Part shown: positions 1-5,389 of the stretch, one piece after another
Position numbering within the stretch: the first letter of the stretch is position 1
Layout of the letters: the number at the start of each line of letters is the position of its first letter
NCBI GenBank assembly: GCA_038258095.1
Contig: JBBSQE010000100.1
Coordinates: 1 to 11,233, forward strand
Direction: 5' to 3'
Length of the DNA: 11,233 nucleotides
Source: JBBSQE01 sp038258095
GTDB lineage: Bacteria > Actinomycetota > Thermoleophilia > Solirubrobacterales > 70-9
Translations under genes and position numbers: made by a program
Notes under the pieces: model-generated
The model's database searches: none
What the model was told of the DNA's origin: nothing
Seen by the model: the letters and a program-made list of their open reading frames with translations, nothing else

Positions 1-1
1 G

Positions 2-166
2 GACGCCCGGCGCCGGCGCCTCAGCGAGGCCGCTCACCAGGTCCGCGCCGCGGTCGGGCCGAATGCCCTGCAGCGGGTCCTCGAAGTCGACGAGAACTCC
101 CGCGTCCCGGAGCGCTGGACGATGCTGACGCCGTTCATCCCGCCGGAGGGGGCCGAGCCGGCATGA
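2..166 (+). CDS. imuB: ImuB-like Y-family DNA polymerase, C-terminal end only (partial)
   Basis: An open frame enters from the left edge and ends at TGA 164-166, giving the last 54 residues of a larger protein. It reads ...QVRAAVGPNALQRVLEVDEN followed by SRVPERWTMLTPF and a short tail. A C-terminal 'VR...G..A..RVLEVD..SRVPER...L.PF' pattern is what I recall for ImuB-type (catalytically degenerate Y-family) proteins of actinobacterial imuA-imuB-dnaE2 cassettes. The catalytic or little-finger domains are outside the window, so the call rests on this tail plus context: the DUF6504 gene starts inside its stop codon, and a dnaE2 gene lies downstream. In known systems ImuB has lost the polymerase active site and links DnaE2 to the beta clamp during SOS translesion synthesis. 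Another Y-family polymerase tail is possible. Translation with the next gene is probably coupled through the ATGA overlap. Confidence 0.7.
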   Translation, partial: DARRRRLSEAAHQVRAAVGPNALQRVLEVDENSRVPERWTMLTPFIPPEGAEPA

Positions 167-423
167 CCCCCCGCCCCCGCCGCCTCTACTCACCCCGCCG
201 CGCGCGCGTCTCCGCCTCCGAGGATGGCCGTCCCCGCACCGTCGACGGCATCGCGGTCGAGGCCGTCCGCGAGGAGTGGCTGGTCGAGGACCGCTGGTGG
301 ACGGTTCGGCCGCTGCGCCGCCGCTACTTCGAGCTGGTGCTGACCGACGGGCGGGACATCGTGGTCTTCTGCCTGCTAGGCGGCGGGGCGCCGGCGGGCG
401 GATGGTTCACGCAGCGGGCCTGA
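163..423 (+). CDS. DUF6504 family small protein of the imuB-dnaE2 cassette
   Basis: An 86-residue basic protein whose ATG (163-165) overlaps the stop of the imuB-like gene as ATGA, a typical sign of translational coupling. The N-terminal 25 residues are Arg/Pro-rich and probably disordered. The core (about residues 28-84) has the pattern VEAVREEWLVEDRWW, then RPLRRRYFELVL, then a short beta-strand segment (DIVVFCLL) ending in GGWFTQR. I recognise this Trp/Arg-rich arrangement as DUF6504, a family of unknown function found next to imuB and dnaE2 in actinobacteria. There is no signal peptide or membrane segment, so it should be cytoplasmic. An accessory role in the ImuB/DnaE2 mutasome is a guess from position only. 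In this window the expected downstream partner dnaE2 is not adjacent but begins at 9288. Confidence 0.75.
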   Translation: MTPRPRRLYSPRRARVSASEDGRPRTVDGIAVEAVREEWLVEDRWWTVRPLRRRYFELVLTDGRDIVVFCLLGGGAPAGGWFTQRA

Positions 424-445
424 GACGAAAACTTCGCTCACAAGC

Positions 446-483
446 TGAACCGTTGACGGGGTCAGGACACCCTCAAGGGTTCA
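446..483. terminator. Imperfect 14-bp hairpin at convergent junction (bidirectional terminator or REP-like element)
   Basis: Arms pair as TGAACC (446-451) with GGTTCA (478-483), TTGA (453-456) with TCAA (473-476), and GGGT (459-462) with ACCC (469-472). There is one G-G mismatch (452/477), a 2-nt bulge (457-458) and a 6-nt loop (463-468). It lies between the 3' ends of the DUF6504 gene (423) and the SGNH gene (514), where it could stop transcription from both sides. No clear T-tract follows on either strand. The neighbouring direct copies AACCGTTGACGG (448-459) and AACCTTTGACGG (483-494) make a REP-like mobile palindrome an alternative reading. Confidence 0.5.
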
Positions 484-513
484 ACCTTTGACGGCCGCGA
501 AGCCCACGGCCAC

Positions 514-1392
514 TCAGGTCGCCGGCTTGGCGTCCCCAGCGCCTCCGGGGACCGCGTTCTGCCTGGAGAACATCTGCGCCACCAGGACCAGCGCCATCGG
601 CGACTGCTTGCGCTCCGCGATCGTCCTGATGTGGCGGATGACCTCCGTCCCGACCAGGCGTGCCGCGGTGGCGCGTTCCTGCGCTATCTCCTCGGGTGAG
701 GGTGGAGCGGGCTTCGGAGCGACCTTCCGCACCGGCACGGTATCCGTCCCCGCGTAGGGTCCGCCTCCGGGTGGGACCCCGTAGGACGACGTCGGAGCGT
801 TCGACAGGCAGGCTGCGATCCCCTGGGCGATCAGCTTGGCTCTGGCGTCAGCGCCCTCCGAGGTCGGATGGAGGTCGTCTGACTGCATCAGTTCGGGATG
901 GTGGGCCTCGAACGTCGCCCAGTCGGGGACCTGCGTTCCCGGATGCGAGGCGGCGAACTGGAGGACGACCTTGTTCTTGCCGTCGTTGTTGTAGCCGTTC
1001 ACGGTGTAGCCATGGACGGTCGGGACCACGTAGCAGCGGTTCGGTGCGATCGCGGCCATCTTGGCCAGGTTGCCGGCCAGGATCTCGGGATATTGCGGGT
1101 TGTCGTTCGTCCCGCCATCGAAGACGATCACCGACTGCGAGGGGTCGTATGCCTCCTGGAAGAGGTCGAAGATCTGGAACGTGTTGTAGCCGCCCTCGGC
1201 GTTGATCGTGATCGGCACCCCGGGCAGGTACTTCTCCAGGTAGGGCGCCGAGAGCTCCTGGAGGCTGTCACCCACCACGAGCACGCTCCCGTTGCCCTCA
1301 TAGAGCTGCGCGGAGGCCGGCGGGCCGACGAGAGCGCCGACGACCAGGGCGGCTCCGAGAACCACGGCAAGTTTTCCCTTCAGGGCTTTCAC
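514..1392 (-). CDS. Secreted SGNH/GDSL-family hydrolase
   Basis: A 292-residue protein starting at GTG 1390-1392. Residues 1-28 form a signal peptide: lysines at 2, 5 and 7, a hydrophobic run, then a PASA-Q cleavage-like site. The mature part has the SGNH blocks in order: VLVVGDSLQE (Ser43 as nucleophile), VFDGGTND (residues 90-97, block III), and DDLHPTSEG with Asp172 and His175 completing the triad. Two cysteines (120, 195) could form a disulfide outside the cell. After about residue 200 comes a Gly/Pro-rich linker, then a helical segment (about 233-280) unlike the esterase core. SGNH enzymes cleave or transfer acyl esters; the substrate here is unknown. It is transcribed divergently from an acyltransferase that carries its own SGNH domain, and the two domains share the block-V pattern H-x-TSEG-x-x-A-R-x-x-LIA. 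A role in envelope polysaccharide O-acetylation or deacetylation is therefore plausible. No good Shine-Dalgarno precedes the GTG. Confidence 0.8.
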   Translation of the reverse strand: MKALKGKLAVVLGAALVVGALVGPPASAQLYEGNGSVLVVGDSLQELSAPYLEKYLPGVPITINAEGGYNTFQIFDLFQEAYDPSQSVIVFDGGTNDNPQYPEILAGNLAKMAAIAPNRCYVVPTVHGYTVNGYNNDGKNKVVLQFAASHPGTQVPDWATFEAHHPELMQSDDLHPTSEGADARAKLIAQGIAACLSNAPTSSYGVPPGGGPYAGTDTVPVRKVAPKPAPPSPEEIAQERATAARLVGTEVIRHIRTIAERKQSPMALVLVAQMFSRQNAVPGGAGDAKPAT

Positions 1393-1687
1393 GAGGATTG
1401 GGAAGTTTCTCAGGCGGAGGCGGCGGATGTGTAGGTAAGACCCGAGGCGGAGCGCCTCTCCCCTCCGTGGCGACCGCGGTGGCGCAGGGCGCCCGCGTCA
1501 CCGAGAACGCTTGTGAGCGACATTCCTTCTCTAGAATCCGGGCGCGTGCCGACTCGGCGCGAGCGCATGATGTTGATCGCTTCTGCCCGCAACGCGCGCG
1601 ACCCAGCAGGGACCTGCTGCCCTGATTCGCTCCGGATCCTCATGCGCCAACCGACCCTCAGCCCAATCCCCTCCTCGAGGACGCGCC
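1393..1687. other. Divergent intergenic region between SGNH and acyltransferase genes
   Basis: These 295 bases separate two divergent gene starts and hold no convincing gene. Visible elements are a weak plus-strand promoter-like pair, TTGTGA (1511-1516) and TAGAAT (1532-1537) with a short 15-nt spacer; a 7-bp-arm inverted repeat at 1604-1619; and a ribosome binding site GAGGA (1677-1681) six bases before the acyltransferase GTG. Short frames in both directions are Arg-rich shadows. Confidence 0.5.
1604..1619. repeat. Inverted repeat CAGCAGG-GA-CCTGCTG (operator-like)
   Basis: Two perfect 7-bp arms are separated by 2 bases. The spacing is too tight for a comfortable RNA hairpin but fits a dimeric repressor site. 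It lies about 70 bp upstream of the acyltransferase start and downstream of the weak promoter-like pair, where a bound protein could block transcription. No regulator is assigned. Confidence 0.35.
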
Positions 1688-3733
1688 GTGCCTGCACCGA
1701 TTAAGCGCGGCCAGCGCTACATGCCCGGCCTCGACGGCCTCCGAGCGATCGCCGTCCTCGGCGTCATCGCCTACCACTTCGGCTTCGGATGGGCCGGTGG
1801 AGGTTTGCTCGGCGTCGGCGTCTTCTTCACGCTCTCGGGCTATCTGATCACCGACATCCTGCTCGCCCAGGTCGCCCGTGGCGGCATCAAGCTGAAGTCG
1901 TTCTACCTCGCCCGCGCACGACGCCTGCTGCCGGCTCTCTTCCTGATGCTCGCCATCGTCACCGCGTGGGTGACGGTCATCGGACCCCATCAGTCCTCCG
2001 ACTTCCGCGGTTCGGAGATCTCGGCCTTCTTCTATGTCAACAACTGGTACCTGGTCTTCCACGACGTCTCCTACTTCGCCCGCTTCGCCGCTCCGTCGCC
2101 CCTGAACCACCTCTGGTCACTCTCCGTCGAGGAGCAGTTCTACATCCTCTGGCCCTTCCTCCTGATGCTCGGGATCCGGTTCATCCCCGAGGTCAAATTC
2201 TCCACGGGCGTGCGCTTCCGCCTCGCCGGCGCGACAGTGGGTCTCGCTCTGGCGTCCGGGGTCCTGATGGCGATCCTCTACAAGCCGACACTGGACCCGT
2301 CCCGGGTCTATTACGGCACCGACACGAGGGCCCTCGAGCTCCTCGTGGGCGCGGCCCTGGCGATGATCTGGCCGAGCCGCAAGCTCCGCACCGCCAGCGC
2401 CCCCGAGGCGCGCCGCGTCCTCGACGGCCTCGGCGCCCTCGGCCTGTTCGTCATCTTCCTGATGTTCTGGCGCTCCAGCGAGTTCTCGCACTTCCTCTAC
2501 CGGGGCGGCTTCTTCGTGCTGTCGCTCGCAACGGCACTGGCGGTCGCCGCCATGGTCCATCCCGCGACGAAGCTCGGGCCGATCGTCGGCTGCAAACCGA
2601 TGCGCTGGATCGGCGAGCGCTCCTACGGCATCTACCTCTGGCACTTCCCGATCATCATCCTGACCACCCCGGCCGGCTCTCACGGGATCAACCTCGGCCG
2701 CGACCTGCTGCAGTTCGCGGCGATCATCGGCATATCGGCGCTCTCGTGGCAATACGTCGAGAACCCGATCCGACACGGTTGGATCGGCCGCACCTACAAG
2801 CAGTGGCGGGCCGGGAGATGGCGACGCGAGCGCGTGCCGCGGGAGGCCCTGATCGCGGCGGGAGCCGGAATGCTCGTCCTCCTCGTCGCGCTCGTCGGCT
2901 TGGCCGGCGTAGGCATCGAGAACACGCCGGAGAACGCCGTCGGCAGCGTCGACGTCACCAAGACGGTCACTGCCAAGAACGCGCAAACCACGCAGGAGGG
3001 GACCTCCTGCAAGTCGGTCGTGCACGTGGGTGACTCGACCTCCGAGGGCCTCGTCTCGACGGAGTACAACCCCGAGCCCTTGCTGATCAGCGCCCAGTAC
3101 GCGCGGGTGGGCGCGCCGACCACCCACCTCGAGGTCTCCGGTGCCCGGTCGATCTATGAGCGCTTCGAGGGGCAGCCCAACGCCCACGATGCGGCTCAGG
3201 TCTGGGCCGACAAGGGCTTTGACGGCTGCTGGGTCTTCGCGATGGGGACGAACGAGGCTGCGAACGTCTCGGCCGGCTCGACCTTCGGCTACGAGGACCG
3301 GATCCAGAGCATGATGGAGGTGGCCGGCGACGATCCCGTGATGTGGGTCAACGTCAAGTCGTTGCTGACCACCGGCTCCTACGCCGAGCAGGGCATGAAG
3401 GACTGGGACGAGGCGCTGCTCGCGGCCTGCGACAAATACCCGCACATGCGCATCTATGACTGGGCCGACGATGTTCGCGACGACTGGTTCATCAACGACG
3501 GCATCCACTTCACCTCCGAGGGCTATGCCGCCCGCGGACGGCTGATCGCCGACGCGCTCTACGACGCCTTCCCGGCCGGCAAGCCGATCAAGTTGACCGA
3601 CTCCGACAACTGCCTGATCCACCCCACCGGCACCGAGCTGAGCGCTCCGCCGTCCTCGACCACGGGAGCCACCGGAGCCACGGGACCGACGGGGGCGACC
3701 GGCTCGACCGAAACGCCGCTCACCTCGGGTTGA
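1688..3733 (+). CDS. OafA/YrhL-type membrane acyltransferase with C-terminal SGNH domain
   Basis: A 681-residue protein from GTG 1688, supported by GAGGA six bases upstream. Residues 11-375 are an acyltransferase-3 domain. It opens with YMPGLDGLRAIAVL and His30 in the first membrane helix, then has GVGVFFTLSGYLITD (42-56), the basic LARARRLLPAL stretch (74-84), HLWSLSVEEQFYILWP (141-156, with the conserved Glu148), and about ten hydrophobic helices up to WQYVENPIR. A further membrane segment (about 387-408) leads to an extracytoplasmic SGNH domain: HVGDS with Ser450, GTNE (520-523), and DGIH with Asp604/His607. The C terminus carries five G-x-T triplets. Proteins of this architecture move acyl groups across the membrane and place them on surface glycans or peptidoglycan. 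The acceptor cannot be read here. The gene is divergent from a secreted stand-alone SGNH protein, a likely partner or competing esterase. Confidence 0.92.
   Translation: MPAPIKRGQRYMPGLDGLRAIAVLGVIAYHFGFGWAGGGLLGVGVFFTLSGYLITDILLAQVARGGIKLKSFYLARARRLLPALFLMLAIVTAWVTVIGPHQSSDFRGSEISAFFYVNNWYLVFHDVSYFARFAAPSPLNHLWSLSVEEQFYILWPFLLMLGIRFIPEVKFSTGVRFRLAGATVGLALASGVLMAILYKPTLDPSRVYYGTDTRALELLVGAALAMIWPSRKLRTASAPEARRVLDGLGALGLFVIFLMFWRSSEFSHFLYRGGFFVLSLATALAVAAMVHPATKLGPIVGCKPMRWIGERSYGIYLWHFPIIILTTPAGSHGINLGRDLLQFAAIIGISALSWQYVENPIRHGWIGRTYKQWRAGRWRRERVPREALIAAGAGMLVLLVALVGLAGVGIENTPENAVGSVDVTKTVTAKNAQTTQEGTSCKSVVHVGDSTSEGLVSTEYNPEPLLISAQYARVGAPTTHLEVSGARSIYERFEGQPNAHDAAQVWADKGFDGCWVFAMGTNEAANVSAGSTFGYEDRIQSMMEVAGDDPVMWVNVKSLLTTGSYAEQGMKDWDEALLAACDKYPHMRIYDWADDVRDDWFINDGIHFTSEGYAARGRLIADALYDAFPAGKPIKLTDSDNCLIHPTGTELSAPPSSTTGATGATGPTGATGSTETPLTSG
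3665..3709 (+). repeat. Collagen-like G-x-T triplet tail of the acyltransferase
   Basis: Codons for residues 660-674 encode five consecutive triplets GAT GAT GPT GAT GST. They follow a Ser/Pro/Thr-rich linker and end seven residues before the stop. Five triplets are too few for a stable collagen helix by themselves. This is a low-complexity extension on the outer face of the protein, possibly a flexible or glycosylated tail. Confidence 0.7.
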
Positions 3734-3760
3734 CTCCACTCATCGTCGTTTGGCCCGTTC

Positions 3761-3802
3761 GTTGTGGTTTGAGCGGTGCCATGGCACCGTCGATTCCACA
3801 AC
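3761..3802. terminator. Nested symmetric dyad at convergent junction
   Basis: Outer arms GTTGTGG (3761-3767) and CCACAAC (3796-3802) flank two 6-base non-pairing stretches and a perfect 16-bp palindrome CGGTGCCATGGCACCG (3774-3789). Both inverted repeats share the same centre at 3781.5. The dyad lies between the acyltransferase stop (3733) and the SpoIID-like stop (3808). A bidirectional terminator is the simplest reading, although no U-tract follows on either strand. A protein binding site is possible. Confidence 0.55.
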
Positions 3803-3807
3803 CTTCG

Positions 3808-4920
3808 CTACCGGACAACCCTCCGGAAGTACGCCCAGCGGTCATACAGCCCGAGCGCCGCGGCGAGACTGTCGCCCCGGATCGTCGTCGTGCCGCGCGT
3901 CCCGATCAGCTTCGCGTAGTCGATTCGCGGCGAGTCGCCGCGCTTGGTCACTTGGATCCTGCGCAGGCTCCCCTTCAGGTAGCCGCCGAGCCGTGAGTTC
4001 ATCTCGGCCTGTGAGAAGCGGAAGGTCCAGCGGTGCAGCGGCGAGAGGTAGTCGTAGGGGTCCTTGACGCTCTGTAGGTAGGGAACGTCGGGGGCGCCGA
4101 GGAAGCCCGACTCGGTGATGCCTCCCGACGAGGACGAGTAGACGGTCTGGGCGATCTGGCCCCTGTAGGTGACGACCTGGCTATTCGTCGCCTTCACCGC
4201 GGCGTCGGTACGCTTGCTCTCGAGCTTCACGCCGCCGTAGACTTGGGTCCGGGTGTCGGCGTAGAGTTCGAAGCCGTTGCCGCCAACGTCGCTCGACAGG
4301 GCGATCGAGCGGATCGCCACCGCGAACGCCTTCAGCGTCTGGGTCGGCCACAGCGGCGGGATCTCGCCCGGGAGCGAGCCTCTCGAGTAGTTGTTCACAT
4401 TCAGCGCATTGACGACGTTCAGTGAGCCGGAGGAACTTTTCGTGGGGATCGCTTCGAGGGCGCCGCGATATGCCCCGACGCCCCTGATCGCGATGACGCC
4501 GTTGCTGTCGGCATGAAGGGTTCGGCCGCAGTTGGCGATCAGCCTGCCCGAGCGCGTGAGTAGGCGCACCGAAGCGCCCCTCCGGTGGGCGCGATAGGTC
4601 GCCGACGGGTTCAGCTTCCGGCCGCAGGCGCCCGTCGAGTGGGTGAAGCTGACGTCGCCCCGGCGGGTCGCGAGCAGCACGCGCACAAGGGGCGGCCGCT
4701 TCAGCGTCCTGAGGCCCACACCCGTGTAATAGTGGTGGAGGATCTTGCGGTAGTCGGCGCCGTGCTTTCCGTAGCCGTAGGCGCCGTAGGCGCCCATACC
4801 GACACCGTGGCCGAAGCCGGCGCCCTTGACGACCCAGGTGACGGATCCACTGGCGGCGGCGGGCATGGTGCGGGCCGCGGCGATGGTCAGGGATATGGCA
4901 AGGGCGCGGAGGCGGTTCAT
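3808..4920 (-). CDS. Secreted SpoIID/LytB-domain protein (putative peptidoglycan lytic transglycosylase)
   Basis: A 370-residue protein from ATG 4918-4920. Residues 1-24 (MNRLRALAISLTIAAARTMP then AAAS) are a signal peptide. The frame is open up to GTG 4986, but the extra 22 residues are highly charged and would bury the signal, so the internal ATG is preferred. Next comes GAGFGHGVGMGAYGAYGYG (about 33-51), typical of SpoIID/LytB proteins. The catalytic-region signature is around 178-231: LPGEIPPLWPTQTLKAFAVA with Glu186 where SpoIID has its essential Glu, then YADTRTQVYGG. SSSSGGITES follows near 262-271. The family cleaves or remodels denuded glycan strands during sporulation or division; outside endospore formers the role is unclear. 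The usual AQAVAARTYAL reads AFAVAIRSIAL here, a divergent helix. It is co-directional with the zinc-knuckle gene, 66 bp after its stop. It could act in cell-wall turnover with the nearby envelope genes. Confidence 0.85.
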   Translation of the reverse strand: MNRLRALAISLTIAAARTMPAAASGSVTWVVKGAGFGHGVGMGAYGAYGYGKHGADYRKILHHYYTGVGLRTLKRPPLVRVLLATRRGDVSFTHSTGACGRKLNPSATYRAHRRGASVRLLTRSGRLIANCGRTLHADSNGVIAIRGVGAYRGALEAIPTKSSSGSLNVVNALNVNNYSRGSLPGEIPPLWPTQTLKAFAVAIRSIALSSDVGGNGFELYADTRTQVYGGVKLESKRTDAAVKATNSQVVTYRGQIAQTVYSSSSGGITESGFLGAPDVPYLQSVKDPYDYLSPLHRWTFRFSQAEMNSRLGGYLKGSLRRIQVTKRGDSPRIDYAKLIGTRGTTTIRGDSLAAALGLYDRWAYFRRVVR

Positions 4921-4986
4921 CGGGCTCAGTTCATTCAACAACGCTCGGTGGCGATCGTCGCGGTCGCGCTCATGCCCGCCTCTCAC

Positions 4987-5322
4987 TCAAGCCCAGCGTC
5001 CGCCCGCCTTCGCCCACTCGGCCATGTGATCGACCGAGCAGAAGTCGTCAGGGATCCGGAACTCGCCCCGGTGGCGAACGAGGAGGACATGGACCTCGCC
5101 GAGGTCCGCGTCGCAGAGCGCGCAGCGAAGCGGCCCCTCGTCGATCCGCTCCGGCTCATCCAACTCCCCCGCCTCCCAGACGGGGCCCTGGATCGACCAG
5201 GGGACGACGTGCTCGAGGCGGCAGAACACCGCGCGGCGCGAACCCACGGCCTCGAAGGCTCGGTAGCCGTCCTCGCGGCCGACCTCCTCGCCGCACCACG
5301 AGCAGGATTCTGACCGGACCAT
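4987..5322 (-). CDS. Tandem C-x2-C / C-x3-H zinc-knuckle protein, function unknown
   Basis: A 111-residue acidic cytoplasmic protein from ATG 5320-5322. It contains two copies of one metal-ligand pattern: Cys7-x2-Cys10 with Cys34-x3-His38 (FCRLEH), and Cys67-x2-Cys70 with Cys95-x3-His99 (FCSVDH). The gaps within each copy are 23 and 24 residues. Each copy ends in an aromatic-containing segment (VVPW; MAEWAKAGGRW). This resembles TRASH/MYM-like treble-clef zinc fingers, where a CxxC turn pairs with an 'FCS' helix. I do not recognise a named family and assign no function; a DNA, RNA or protein-binding or metal-handling role would be a guess. It lies 67 bp after the LAL regulator stop and upstream of the SpoIID-like gene, all on the minus strand, so co-transcription is possible. 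The Shine-Dalgarno is weak. Confidence 0.75.
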   Translation of the reverse strand: MVRSESCSWCGEEVGREDGYRAFEAVGSRRAVFCRLEHVVPWSIQGPVWEAGELDEPERIDEGPLRCALCDADLGEVHVLLVRHRGEFRIPDDFCSVDHMAEWAKAGGRWA

Positions 5323-5389
5323 CCAGCCATTCTCGCGCTTCTGTCAGTTGCTTCGTGAGCTCCGGGCACAACGAAGCGCGCCGCCCGAC

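Noticed and set aside
2117..3739. 540-residue minus-strand open frame inside the acyltransferase gene
   Set aside because: It is the reverse-strand shadow of a well-supported acyltransferase. Its product is rich in Arg, Gly, Val and Asp with no recognisable domain, as expected for GC-rich antisense frames.
4921..4986. GTG start for the SpoIID-like protein at 4986, joined to the stop of the zinc-knuckle gene
   Set aside because: The extra 22 residues are strongly charged and precede a complete signal peptide that starts with its own ATG at 4920. Tight coupling of the two genes remains possible.
5350..5377. GCTTCGT...ACGAAGC inverted repeat between the LAL and zinc-knuckle genes as a terminator
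   Set aside because: Seven base pairs with a 14-base loop and no T-tract is weak; I do not call it a terminator.
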